64,000 nt of DNA, from NCBI GenBank assembly GCA_964023205.1, contig OZ026843.1, positions 1,473,029 through 1,537,028 on the forward strand. The letters run 5' to 3'. Source of the DNA: Lutraria lutraria. Taxonomy: Eukaryota > Mollusca > Bivalvia > Venerida > Mactridae. Under the pieces are notes generated by a model. The model did not search any database. It worked only from the letters and a program-made list of their open reading frames with translations, and was not told where the DNA came from. The translations under genes and the position numbers were made by a program. Below, piece by piece: positions 36,001 to 47,999 of the stretch (its first letter is position 1; the number at the start of each line of letters is the position of its first letter).

Positions 36001-38547
36001 GTATGTACTAAATTCACACTTGCAGTAAATGCCCGAATTACAGCCAATCTGACTCCACGCTGCCTAATTAATAACATTAGCAACCTACTCACTATAACTT
36101 ATGTTTACTGGGGATTTTTTGAATGCATCTAATAAAGTATATAATTTGATTAGGTAAGTTTCATTTTTGTTTCCCTCGAGGCATGTGTGAAGTCGGACCC
36201 TTGGGTAAAGTTACAGACCGTTCCGGACCGTGTTTTATCCTCTATTATGTACGGTCCTACTAATCGTAACTACTCGGGCATTCCTGGACATTCCCGACAC
36301 TGAAATAACGCATCATATGGTATGCAAGTGTAAGGCTTTCAAATTCTGGTTATGTGGTTTCCGGATTGATTGGTACAAATTAACGTACACGTAAATAAAA
36401 CTGGTGCTTGCTAAAAAATATATATGAAGCGAAACCGTCAATTTTTTGCTCCAATTGATGTACATTGCTTATAAACCAACCAAGGCATAAAATTATGTCT
36501 ACAACGTCATTTAATTAATTTCTGATTTAAACTTGCTTCTTTATCATCGGAAATCGGGTATACTACCGGTTAATTTAACCTAACCAACTCTACTTGTAAA
36601 CCTGTATGTAACAGTTCATGTACAGTGGTATTCTATGGTGGTATTGCTTTCCCGCGTACATAAATGCTAAAAATAGACCATGTGAAAGTCTAAAAATAGA
36701 CATCTGAGAAATTTGATTTTCTTATTTTTGTTTAGGAATTAAACATTATATAAGATATAAAAGCTACTGCTTTTCATGAAAAATATCTCAAACAGTATTC
36801 ACACTTAAAAAATGTGTTCTCAATTGCTTCGAAATATTGCGTTTAGTCTGGGTTCTCGTCATTCTTACAGAAGCGTACTAAAGATTGATTAACACGAAAA
36901 CAAGACTAGTTTTTTAGTCTGGTTCTCGACATTCTTACAATAAGCTTTAACACGAAATACAGACAAATCACCATGATAGCCAAATCACTAATAAACACTT
37001 TCCAAAGTACTTGCGACCGCAGGTAATAACTAAAAAGAAACAAACCACCGATTACTTTCGTAACAATCCTTAAAATTGCGGCAAAATTAACATTTACTAT
37101 GTACATTAATGTTGTGGAGGTCATGCATATATTTTGAGACTTTAAAGTGCGTTATGTCATTTGTTGCCATGTATCTATCTATTTATGATAATAGGAATAC
37201 AGTGAAAAGAATGGTGTGTAATATTCCTGCTGCAACAATGTACCTCTTGTCATTGAAAGTGTCATTTGCGAATATATAAGGAAGCCATTAGAAAATTGCT
37301 CATTGCAATAACCTTGACAAAAAGTTTTTCTGTGTTACAAAATAGATGCATAAATCCACCGACACAAAACTAAATAGATACTACATGTGAATTGTCTGAT
37401 GGAGCTGGTGTCCGAATTATGAACTTATTGAACTTATTCAACGTTAAATTAAGAGAGAAAACAACAACAGATCTTGCTTTACACAATTAGAATCACCCAG
37501 TACTCTACGCCATTATAAAACAATAACACTAACTTGCACTGTTTTACATGAGAGAACGTTGTGGTTGAAAGAAAGTGTGTTTTGTCTTAAAATAGAACCA
37601 TGATAAACTAAGGTTTAGGAATATTTGGAGTTGCTAAGAATTTTTATCACAAAACGTCACATATGGTGATTACTAATTTACGCAGCTGATTACTATAAAT
37701 GCTTATTATGAATTCATACAGAAGAACATATGCTAGGCGCAAAGAAGACAAGGTGGTTTGCCTTGACTCAGCATCCAGTTACACTGCCTTAAAGAAATCG
37801 CTTTCCTAAATCCTTGGAAGATAAAAAATGGCCTTTGTCGAATGGGAGCCAGAATGGCACTCACAGGAACTTTGAAGTACGGGACAATGAAGATATTGTG
37901 AAAAAAATCTTGAGATGCAGGTATTAACTGGAGCAATGCTACATAAACAGGACACTTGCAATCTGCTCCAAATGATTGGATTCATATACAATTGTCAAGG
38001 ATCTCAAACTAAGCACCTGCTTTAATGTAAACATCGAATGTAAATTCTTGAGTAATGTGTTCTTGTACTATTTGGTTTTATCCATATTAGAGGATAAACC
38101 TTGATTTAGTATTCATTATGACATGCATCACTAAATGCGCCTATCCATATTTACGAGACGATAAAATAATAATAAAAAAAAATACAGCATTACTTGTAAT
38201 TTGATGCGCCATATCAGGTATTTAAGGTAATGAAAAGATTCGAAGCGTTGTCAGGTTTTGCAACATTAAAGATCCATAGTTACCTAGATCAGAGAATGAT
38301 TTATGACACCAAATGTGACAAGAACATAAAATTGATTCTGCAAACATCAGAACATGACTCAAGTTTTCATTTTCCTTTTAATATTTACTAGCTAGCTTTT
38401 ATTCCGTCATTAAAGGAATATTTATGTGAGTTCTATTTATGTCTTGTGTTCGACAAGATTTCGATTAAAATTAGTGCAAATAATCTGATGCATGTACGAA
38501 CGTTCGCAAAAACATCAAATTGGATAGAACTCACATGTTGTAGAAGC
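36001..38547. other. No gene supported; one short direct repeat
   Basis: A ~71 bp direct repeat (TTAGTCTGGGTTCTCGTCAT / TTAGTCTGGTTCTCGACATT) lies at 36843-36985. At 37700-37930 the base composition is less AT-rich, and a plus-strand stretch ends ATGCAG/GTATTA like a splice donor, but frames are short and unrecognised. Confidence 0.4.
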
Positions 38548-38621
38548 TTGCCTGATTCACATAATTGGTAGAGAGGTAGATAAGCGGGTCTCAATTTCGT
38601 GAGTTCGAACCCTGAGCGCGA
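38548..38621 (+). repeat. tRNA-like SINE head
   Basis: The plus strand has GCCTGATTCACATAATTGGT (degenerate A box) and GAGTTCGAACCCTGAGCG (good B box) at tRNA spacing. The cloverleaf is not intact. Confidence 0.6.
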
Positions 38622-39585
38622 TACAATTCTCTATACTAAAGGATGGAAAACACTGATTATTGCTTCGTTTGTTGTCCATTGCAGATGGTTCGATTAAATG
38701 ATTGGTACAAACTTTAGGACAAACCAATACAGTATTCTGAACCGTAACTGCATATCCATTGACCATGTCATCTTCTCATCTGATAGTTAAATGTAGTGAT
38801 ATGCATGTCTAGCTATGCTTTAATCTGATATTTTGAATCCTTTATCATTGTAAAGCGGAAAAGAAAGTTGTATTAGTTTTTCGCTAGAGAAATGCATTGC
38901 ATTAAATTTTGTGTACAGCTGTACAGCCGTAGTTACATGCGAAAAACAGGTTGTAAGCTACAACAACCAGATACGGCTTATAGTAAAATATTACCGATAT
39001 AATAAAACATAGAACATCAAAATATTCATTATAATTAGCTTAATGTGTTTCCGTGAAGCTACTGAACGTATTGTACAACTGTTGTTATAATTGATTTAAT
39101 GTATACATTTAACGTATAGTGCAGCATAACAAATACTTGGAAGTATTAGGCTACGTTGTCAAATATTGATATTTCCGGTTTCACTCACTCGGCGAATATG
39201 AATTTAGATGCGGCCAGAAGTTTTTCAACATCCGCCATGCAATTATTAAACTAGTTCTCGTACCATTGTAGAAGCATTGTACGAATGATGCAATGTTATG
39301 AAATATGTGATGCAGCTTGCTACAGATGATGTATTTTCTTTCAATTACAAAACACATAATAATCACACTTCAATGATGGCTCGATGATTATTACGCTAAT
39401 GTTTTTTTTAGAAATACAGTTGTGCACTAGGGATTTAAAAGCTGAATGAAATAACACTTTACTCGTAAATCTATTCCATTGACGTGTTTTCAGCAAAAAA
39501 ACATACACTATCATGGTATCTGGGCTGACACACGTACTTCACTGGGTAATACAAGATGACAATCCTGGATAGAGGAAATGTTTTA
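38622..39585. other. No gene recognised
   Basis: Nothing identifiable beyond short random frames. Confidence 0.4.
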
Positions 39586-39632
39586 TATTACCAAGGACTT
39601 ATATACATACATGTATATAAGTCCTTGATATT
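39586..39632. repeat. Short near-perfect palindrome
   Basis: The arms AAGGACTTATATACAT and ATGTATATAAGTCCTT are separated by two bases, extended by imperfect ATTACC/GATATTA. A related shorter hairpin (GGACTT...AAGTCC) lies at about 3856-3882, so it may be a dispersed motif. Confidence 0.75.
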
Positions 39633-39925
39633 ACTGGTGACCTGTAACTAAAATAAATGCAAAACAAAATTATGAGACTTTATATAGAACTTGCTTAAAT
39701 AAACAAAACAAAAACTTTGCATATTAAGAGTCCCCTGGAAATACGCATCATAATCAGGAAAGCCAACAAACTATTTGTGACGGAGAGCTTCACTTTACCA
39801 AAGTTGAAGATATCATTTAGCATTTGATTTGATGCATAGACTGTATCATTTCCTTTGTGGCCTTATTGATAGAGATAAATCATGACCATCGAGAGATAGT
39901 ATTTAACAAACAGGAAATATTACAC

Positions 39926-40423
39926 TCCTGGTATATATGTTCACCATCTCGACATTCCATTGATGTATACAAATGTTCGAACAAAAGGATGAACTTCTTG
40001 TACATACTATTTGATAAGTAGGTGCAACATTTGGCGTCAATACATTCGTACTAATTTGAACAAGCAAATAGTATTACATCTATCATATTAAAAAAGGTAA
40101 ACATACTCTGGTTTACAATGTCAGTTTGCACCACGAAATACTACCATTAAAGAATTGATAGTATGAGTGTCTGGATTCAGGAGAACTGAGGGTGTCCATC
40201 TGTGTGACAGTATTGTCTGTTTCATTGACATTGTAAACCAGAGTATGTTTACCTTTTTTAATATGATAGATGTAATACTATTTGCTTGTTCAAATTAGTA
40301 CGAATGTATTGACGCCAAATGTTGCACCTACTTATCAAATAGTATGTACAAGAAGTTCATCCTTTTGTTCGAACATTTGTATACATCAATGGAATGTCGA
40401 GATGGTGAACATATATACCAGGA
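39926..40423. repeat. Inverted repeat with two apparently identical 198 bp arms
   Basis: The left arm (39926-40123) starts TCCTGGTATATATGTTCACC and ends TACAATGTCA. The right arm (40226-40423) starts TGACATTGTA and ends GGTGAACATATATACCAGGA. Reading one against the reverse complement of the other I find no mismatch or indel, and both arms are 198 bp. The spacer is 102 bp (40124-40225). The surrounding sequence is otherwise unrepeated. No target duplication or transposon terminus is seen. A transcript would fold into a long perfect hairpin. Alternatives are a recent inverted duplication by replication template switching, or an assembly artefact. Confidence 0.93.
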
Positions 40424-42539
40424 ATATACTTATAAAATGTATTCATCGAAAATTCTTTTGTCCTCATATTGTATAGATATACGATATGTGTCGGCATCAT
40501 ATGTATAGGTTACAATGGCACATGATACATTTTCTATCAGATAGCCGTGAAAACATATTTTGAGATATTTATCCGTTTTAGTCTGAGTTGCATGTTTTTC
40601 CTTGATGCTAGATACCCTGCACTTAAAATGAACCCAATACGTCATAAACACTTTTTGCGAGCTGTCTTTTTGTAAGAATTGCATTTACAACACAGTTTGA
40701 CTTCCCATCCAAATGTTGATACATAACTCATTAACTGTTATCAATAAATCATGATTCTATATTTTTAGGCAAACATAGCTCATACATTATTTCACTTTGA
40801 AAATGAAAGTATAAAAGAAATCAGTTATAACGCCCCATTGACAACTGTGTGTTTAAAATTGTAAGTTTCTGAACTTTTTCCAATTGTCTAATGTCAGACA
40901 AAAGGTTTGAATACAGTGACGGATACCCAATCCTCTGTTGATGGATTTTGTACTTGACATTCGGGTACTCATATGACGCAGCCGTTTAATTTGTTCTTCG
41001 TGTATTTTTCTCTTGACCTAAGCTCACTCTTCACTCGTCAGGATACATATGTATGTTTGTGTTTTCGTTGCTTTTTTATTAATTGTTTGTTATTTAAAAG
41101 GATATAAAATATAAAGCCTGTCATATGTCTGAGAACATGTTCGATTTAGGTACATTCTCGCCGCCTGATGACGTAAAAGATATACACGACAGAAGTGTCA
41201 GAATATCAGCTTCTGAAAATAAGACAAATTCGAATCAGGTTATACAACATGGAGGGTTATATTAATACGTAAAGATCTTAGAAATATCAACTATGTCACA
41301 TTTTGTTACATTACTTATGATTTCAATTAGTGATTGCTCTTCCCGACCATTCCCCGCGAGAATTAATAACGTGACAGTTACATGATATTGTCTGAAATGT
41401 GTCAAAAACAATTAGCAAAATACAAAATAGCTGAACACAACAACTAAAATTGTATTAAATTAATTGGTGGGAAAGAAGTAGGGGGGGGGGGGGGGGTATA
41501 ATTCCTAACAAGAAAAAGCAAATTGAAGAGTAAAGGTAAAATTTGATCGTCTGAATAATTGAAAACACAGTATTTTGAGGAAATCGAGGCTATTTCCTTT
41601 CTCGAAATTATCTGAGGGTTTATTTGCAAAACTAGACTAAGTCAATCTAGTTCCCCAAATTAGCAAGATCAGACGCAATCGAGTGATGAAACAGTACTCC
41701 TTTTAGTGCTTGTTTACATTTTGTTAATTCGATGTAGATTATGTCCCTTGGTAGGGATCTTTATGATAGCTTAGGGTACACCAAGAAACTAATTAGGAAT
41801 TGAAAATGTATGTATCAAAGGATGATAAATCATTTTATTGATAACTGGGCAGCAACGTTCATTTATATTCAAGGAGTAGATCTAATTTATGTTATCGTTT
41901 TGCGTCATGTACTAAAGTGGACAAAATACCAAATACCACAACACATAAAAATTGTTTTTTTTTGTAATCTTGAGTCGGATAGAATAATATCTATAAATAC
42001 CGTCAAAATTTCGGTGCGACTTCGAATGATCAATTTACTTATTATACTCTGAAGAAACATAAAAAATGCTGGAATTTTCAATCACACACATGCAAATATT
42101 TCTCACACATACCATTCAGTATTAAAGTTATTGTAAATTTTGCATACTATTAGACAATTCTCATGGTGGAATGCATTAGATCAGATTATTTACGAGCTTA
42201 AAAGACAACATAAAAATGTCTTATATTAGACCAGTTTCAAATCAAACGATAATTTGCTTTCATTTAACACAGTTTGACGTCAAATTACAGACACTCCGCT
42301 GACTTCGTATCATTTTGTCTTCTCTATAAATATTTATAGCCTTTTAAAATCCAAACCGTTGTCATGCTTTAAATTATAACACATGAAGTAACATGACAAT
42401 AATCCTGTAAATGACGCAACATGATATTGTAATATCTATGAGCCGTTGAGCGGAATGAATAAAGCCCAAAAAATTGGATTTTTTTGCGTTTAAAATCTAG
42501 CAAAACTTACAGACGTACTGCCTTGATATCACCAGTGTA
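40424..42539. other. No gene; poly-G tract
   Basis: A run of sixteen G lies at 41481-41496. Short frames (40430, 41444, 41810) have no motif. Confidence 0.4.
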
Positions 42540-42642
42540 TATGGTGGCTGATTTATGCCATGTCGTATTATCGCTTTTTCGCCACAACAAAGCGAACATG
42601 CGAAAAAGCGAAAATACGAAATGGCATAAATCAGCCACCATA
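42540..42642. mobile_element. 103 bp foldback element
   Basis: Two 43 bp arms are nearly perfect inverses. The left starts TATGGTGGCTGATTTATGCC and the right ends GGCATAAATCAGCCACCATA. The inner arms read CGCTTTTTCGC / GCGAAAAAGCG. A terminus of the same type (AATCAGCCACCATA) lies at about 44632-44645, which could mean that a larger composite element spans 42540-44645. Confidence 0.85.
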
Positions 42643-42666
42643 CTAGTAATAGATACAGTACGAGTT

Positions 42667-42813
42667 TTTCTTCAAAAGTGTCTTCTTACAAACGTAAGAA
42701 GACGGTTCGCTTAGATAAACAACCAATTTGTCCGAGGCGAAGCCGAGGATTAAATGCTTGTTTGTCTAAGGGAACCGTCTTCTTAGCGTCTGTAAGAAGA
42801 CACTTTTGAAGAA
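42667..42813. mobile_element. Foldback element with GC-rich centre
   Basis: The arms TTCTTCAAAAGTGTCTTCTT and AAGAAGACACTTTTGAAGAA are inverted, followed inward by GAAGACGGTTCGCTTAGA and its imperfect inverse. The centre is CCGAGGCGAAGCCGAGG. A partial copy of the arm (AAAGTGTCTTCTTACAAACG) lies at about 42880-42899. Confidence 0.85.
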
Positions 42814-44052
42814 AATACGAGTACGTGTATCTGACTTATACGACGGTAAAGGATAATGTCCACGTGAAAGTTGAGTTATTAAAGTGTCTTCTTACAAACG
42901 TTAGAAGACACGTTTTGAATAGCTCTGCTGGGGGTATAGTCGTATAAGTGTTGTACAAATGAGTTACAGTTACCACTAGTCCCTCAGCACTGTGAGGTCT
43001 ATAATTCCCACCGGAACCCGACACATTTCACAGTGAAGGAACTGTCCAGCTAGGTTTTTGGATGGTCGATGTACGCCTTTCTTTCTTTGTAAAAAGTGAA
43101 ATAATCCCAAAATGATCCTTGCAGAAGGTGTGACGTTTAGCCCCCAAATAATGAGTTTTAACACGAATACCAATACTAGTATGTGCTGAACAAAACTGGT
43201 TTAGATTTTCAAGTGATTTGTTTCGTCGTGTTCTGGTAAACCCGTGAGTGACTTGACGGAATTGACCAGACATTCGTCTACATTGTTCAAATGAAACATT
43301 AATTTATCATGTTTAAGTCGAAGTGACTCTTAAATTATGACGAACAGATATGTGCTTCAGATGAATCTTTTTATCAATCCATTAGGGTCAGCTTGACCCC
43401 ATAAAGTGAACAACACATAGTTACATGTTTCATCATTCATGAATACGGATTAATTGAGCCATCCGCGAAATATACGAGTTTTTGTTGTTACTTTTGATGT
43501 TTTAGGCCTATACATGCAATAAACTTGGAGATAACAAAAATATCATGCTTGTCCTAGGGTGACAGGTTGTTTGAATGGTGAGTTGATCGAATAATCTTTT
43601 GTTAGATGCAAACACCGCCATGGTCGATGGCAGATATTGCGGTATGTAATTTTATGTGTACCCTAAACTGTTTTGTAATAATATTCTATTATATCCTAAC
43701 TTGATTTGGATTCCCGAAAAAAAAGCTGATGAACTCGTACTACCAGGGGAAATATAGAGGAACTACTGATGAAATAATGTCCGAAAATAATTGGTATTTA
43801 GTTGACTTTGTCTTGATATTCAGGTGGTGTTCGCTTAGTAAAATGTTACCCTTTTAGAATTACAAATACATGAAAGCGAATAAGAAAACTGTTGATTGAT
43901 TTATACGGTGACGTAATTATCATAATTCCGTTGTTACTTAACCTGATGTTTTAGATTTGAACATTCATTCTGCGTATACTGGAAAACCTATAAAGAATAG
44001 AATGTTTTATTGTATGGCAACAAATCAATTTTATCCCTTCTTGAACAAAAGA
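42814..44052. other. Non-coding; weakly coding-like tract at 42950-43270
   Basis: Several overlapping short frames (42836-43273, minus strand) give a stretch without strong AT bias, but I cannot recognise a protein. It may belong to a composite transposon bounded by the 42540 and 44645 ends. Confidence 0.35.
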
Positions 44053-44553
44053 AATATTGAAGGCGAAATAACGAAATTTTGATAAGCGAACACACGAAAT
44101 ATTCCCTTGTAAAGTTTCGTATCGGCGGGTATGAAATCTTCGTATCGGCGCCCTATATTTGTGGTGTGTTCGTGTCTTCGCCTCGAAATTGGCCAATTTT
44201 CGTATCGTCGTGCAGTCGTGCTTCGCCCCGAAGGACGAAGATACGAACACACGATAATGTGCAATGTTTATGGTTTATGGTTCTGCTCATGTCTACCGGA
44301 AGGCGAAGACACGACGACACGAAACATTGCAAATTATCGTGTGTTCGTGTCTTCGTCCTTCGGGGCGAAGCACGAAAACACGATAGTTAGCCTATTGCCG
44401 TGTCTTCGCCTTTCGTCTGTCTAGGCGAAGACACGAACACACGACAAATATAGGGCGCCGATACGAAGATTTCATAACCGCCGACACGAAACTATACAAG
44501 AGAAGATTTCGTGTGTTCGCCTATCAAATTATTGTTATTTCGCCTTCAATATT
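44053..44553. mobile_element. ~500 bp palindromic element built of CGAAGACACGAA-type motifs
   Basis: The left arm starts AATATTGAAGGCGAAATAAC and the right arm ends GTTATTTCGCCTTCAATATT. Inside, TATCGGCGCCCTATATTTGT pairs with CAAATATAGGGCGCCGATAC, and GTGCTTCGCCCCGAAGGACG with CGTCCTTCGGGGCGAAGCAC. The axis is near 44300. The repeated CGAAGACACGAACACACGA motif creates mirror-image open frames on both strands, which explains the ~100-codon frames here; they are not genes. Such foldbacks are common in bivalve sequence as I remember. Confidence 0.85.
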
Positions 44554-44645
44554 TTCGTGTGTTCGTGTATTCGCCCTCTAAGGTACGATAAATGAGCAAT
44601 TTGTAGTGTGTTCGTGTCGTGAAATGGCAGAAATCAGCCACCATA
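44554..44645. repeat. Right flank of the palindrome with AATCAGCCACCATA terminus
   Basis: Continues with TTCGTGTGTTCGTGTATTCG-type motif and ends GGCAGAAATCAGCCACCATA, the inverse of the left end at 42540. Confidence 0.6.
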
Positions 44646-45289
44646 TTTAATTCATTTATAGACGTTTAATGTCGCTACTATACGACACTGGGATGGGAAA
44701 ATATTTTGAAAATCCTAGATAATTTTATTTTGCAGTATTTACTTCACATATGTTTCATGCGCCAAATTTGGAAAACAAATAACATAAAACCTGATATTTG
44801 ATCGCATGTTACCATGGTAACTCTACATATATAAAAATGTGATTTGTTACTTTATTACCATAAAACACACATGATAGATATTTATATGATTTATTGAAAT
44901 ACAATGTTGAAAGTTGCTTCAAATACTAGTGCCTGGCATGCGTGTTGAAATTCATTAAAGACTGCAAGCAATTAAAATTCACGACGAATCGTTCAGATGG
45001 AACTATAATTGCTCGGCATTTCAAGAAGAAGTTATTTAATTAATGTAATATACAATGCGAAAAGGATATAAATATGTTGTTTTCACACATCATAATATTT
45101 TGCCATCTATAACTGTATTTCTAGTTTGACGTAACACCTAACAATCAATATGTTGCAAGAAATAGAATCTTCCAGTTTGTAGAACTAATTAGGCATGTGG
45201 GAATTACCAACACTGTACTAGAGCGCTTTATGTCTGTTCATTTAAAGAGATTTCACCTGAATGTAATTTTATGATGTCTGAGACTTAAA
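44646..45289. other. No gene recognised
   Basis: AT-rich, nothing identifiable. Confidence 0.4.
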
Positions 45290-45459
45290 TACGTATTCAT
45301 TGAGTAGTCCAAGGGGACATAACGAGACAAAGGAGAAAGTTTTATATACGTATTCATTGAGTAGTCCAAGGGGACATAACGAGACAAAGGAGAAAGTTTT
45401 ATATACGTATTCATTGAGTAGTCCAAGGGGACATAACGAGGCAAAGGAGAAAGTCATAT
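45290..45459. repeat. Tandem repeat, 57 bp unit, three copies
   Basis: TACGTATTCATTGAGTAGTC begins at 45290, 45347 and 45404. The copies are almost identical. Since 57 is a multiple of three, repeat-encoded frames of 62-63 codons appear on the minus strand in two registers; I do not take them as genes. Confidence 0.93.
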
Positions 45460-46605
45460 AATACAGAACTATTAATGATAGAATAAGAAGAAATTAGTTT
45501 ATCAAACCAGATAAATACGAACACTGTCTGAACATGAGTTCAATGTAATGCAGAAACGCCCAAAAAAACTAGAAAAATATATAAAACACAAAATAAAAGT
45601 TCAGGGAAGGAGGAATCTCGTAAAATTAAGAGCCATCAAAATTATATTAACGTTTCGTATAACGTCACATGAACAATCAGGAATTGGTAAAATAAGTACG
45701 AAATTGTTTTGACTTCACAGTCGTTGGTTCGTGGCGTAAACTATCTACGGACTTTCATGATTGGCTCATGTAAGACATGCTAGAATACGATAGAACATTT
45801 TACATAGTAATGCTAATTCCATTAAGAATGCATGCGATCGGGCGTTGAATGTATTTGGCACAAATTCACATAAAATCAAGTTTGAACGAGTGTATGTGGG
45901 TCGTCCTTTAAGTATCTAGACTTTCTTCATATAACTCGGGTCTTTTTCACTATTTTGAAACCAAATTTCTGTGACATATAATTGAAATCTTCCTTTAGCT
46001 GACTAACTATTAATCCTGGTGCAGACTAATAAGGCCGAAACGTTGATAGATTTAGTAGATTAAATAAACAATTTGTTATTGAAGTTGGACTTCTTTTTTA
46101 CAAAAAAAAAATTATTTTAGCTGTTGAGCAAATTTGAATAAAATACAAAGAACATGTATAAAGTTGTAGTGTTTAATAACATCGCTAACATCCTCCCGTA
46201 TATATAAAAACTGGTCAACATGTAGATTACAGGATAATTTGTGATATGACAGGCGTCTGATGATTTAACTAAAACTAGGAAGTATATTCGTGTGCCAATA
46301 TTGTATGTCTCAGAATTTATTTTTTGTCATTTCCTTTAATAGAATACCGAGGAAAATAATGGCTAAGTTAATCAGACACCCTTCACTACTCTGTCATATA
46401 GGATTAATATATTTGATAAGTTTATATTGGAACTGCACAATATTAATTGGATATTGATATAGCGCTGTGGAGTATTGAAGTATCCGACACAGTAAACGGT
46501 TGTTGTGTTATCGGTTATGTTATTTGCTGATTTGTAGACGTGGATGTATCTTACGGCTAGTTACGTACGTTTTACACGTTTACTGATCATTTCTTTTATC
46601 CAGAC
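45460..46605. other. No gene; one hammerhead-like motif
   Basis: At about 46015-46050 the plus strand reads CCTGGTGCAGACTAATAAGG then CCGAAACGTTGATAG, related to 19282-19315 (see findings). The rest is unassigned AT-rich sequence. Confidence 0.45.
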
Positions 46606-46834
46606 ACGCTTCAGTGGTCGAGTTGTTAAGATTGCCGTCTTCCAATCACTAACATCTCACTAATAGAGGGTCCATCTGCCGACCATGCCTCCTTATGTGA
46701 GAAAGTAGGCAGTTGCTTACGGAGGATGGGAGTCTATACTGGTTCTTCCCAAGAAACGATGGTTAGATGAACTGTCCGCCTTATATCACTCTGACTATTG
46801 AAAAGTGGCTTTAAACTCAAACAAACTTTATCTA
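46606..46834 (+). mobile_element. MetaSINE-like tRNA-derived SINE
   Basis: The tRNA-like head is CTTCAGTGGTCGAGTTGTTA (A box) with a degenerate B box near 46660. The core follows: TTATGTGAGAAAGTAGGCAG, then TTGCTTACGGAGGATGGGAG. The tail TTTAAACTCAAACAAACTTT is at 46810-46829. Head, core and tail order match the MetaSINE superfamily (bivalve BivaMD-SINE1 type) as I remember it. This is the best taxonomic clue in the window. It abuts the left end of the pogo-like element. Confidence 0.75.
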
Positions 46835-46851
46835 TCTGAGTAGGGATAGAC

Positions 46852-46911
46852 CGGGGCTAGTTGATACACGGGGCTAGTTGATACACGGGGCTAGTTGATA
46901 CACGGGGCTAG
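46852..46911 (+). repeat. 17 bp subterminal iterons, about 3.5 tandem copies
   Basis: CGGGGCTAGTTGATACA repeats at 17 bp steps. It is probably an expanded transposase-binding site of the surrounding element (inference). Confidence 0.9.
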
Positions 46912-47646
46912 ACGGTACAAGACACATTATAATGTATGACGTAACGAATGATGCCATTTCACATATTTTTAAAAACAGTATTATACTGCGGCCATTTTGC
47001 TGTGAACACCAACGTTCTATGACAAAAACTATTTTACTGAAGTCCACTTGAATGATTTTCAACAACGTAAGTAATTTTTGTGTATTTTGTATTATCTGTA
47101 ACTGAACTTTTACTATAATGAATTTGCTTCATGTGTTAGGTCCTGCTTAAAATATAATCCGTTGGTAGTGATTACAGGAGTGTAATTTAGAACAGTCTTC
47201 ATCGAGGTATCATAGACGAGTCCACTTTTAAAACAGGGTGGCATGGGGCTAATTGATACACGTGCACTGGGGCTATTTGATACAATGTATCAACTAGCCC
47301 CCGTGTTAATTTAATCACAATAAAAGTTAAATTAAACGATATTCTTGGGCTATACATTGTTTTGTGTCTATATTAACGTACACGATTACTTTTTATGCTT
47401 AGATAGTTTTTACTTCTCGTTCCTTTTTACTAAAAAATGTATAATTTCTATTTTATTGATTACTGAACTGCTTATTAGAAGCAATATGCACAAAGTTACT
47501 TGTAGATTTTATTTCATATTGTATCTATACTATCTACCCCAGTAATTGCATGCATGCTAGCTATGACGGCTTACAATTAATCGATCGCCTTTGCTACTGT
47601 ATCAGGTAGAGATACATAATGCTTTAAATTTCTGTTTCATTTCAGG

Positions 47647-47793
47647 ATGGTCCATGTTTATAAAAGGAAAACCAGCGGGTGCGATATATAGCCAGATGCA
47701 ATTTTATCAGCTGCCAGAACGGTCATTGAAGGTGGAAAAAGCATTCGCTCCCAGACTGAAGCTGTAGACATGAGCCCAATGACATCATCTGGT
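47647..47793 (+). pseudogene. Relic N-terminus of a pogo/Tigger-like transposase
   Basis: From ATG at 47647 the translation starts MVHVYKRKTSGCDI, hits an in-frame TAG, then reads PDAILSAARTVIEGGKSIRS and QTEAVDMSPM. This resembles the start of pogo/Tigger-type proteins (MVR-YKRKT..., then a Psq-type helix-turn-helix), whose role is DNA binding at the element ends. A TTTCAG precedes the start and TCTGGTAAAA follows it, like splice sites. Only ~49 residues survive. Family call from memory of the motif. Confidence 0.65.
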
Positions 47794-47999
47794 AAAACAT
47801 GTCTGTACTCTAATATTTCTACATTACATAGTTATCACTTCAGCAACCTAAACGTTTTTCTTTCGGTCGATTAGCTTGTGAAAATTGATGCTCTTATATA
47901 TACATTCTCTAACAAGTGATAATCGATGCACTTATAAGTACACATACATGTATATTTGCAACATTTTATGCATAGTAATATCCTATAGTTAATTGTATT

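Noticed and set aside
37640..37960. Possible exon ending ATGCAG/GTATTA
   Set aside because: Stops interrupt every frame over the region, and the donor-like site alone is weak evidence.
41481..41496. Run of sixteen G (also ten G at 5968-5977) as a quadruplex element
   Set aside because: Single homopolymer runs without neighbouring G-tracts; their length is also unreliable in sequencing.
42836..43273. Possible degraded coding region on the minus strand
   Set aside because: Three overlapping frames, no motif recognised, and it lies between foldback elements, so repeat-derived sequence is more likely.
43951..44424. Four overlapping frames of 77-103 codons on both strands
   Set aside because: They arise from a large palindrome of CGAAGACACGAA motifs, so the same sequence is open on both strands.
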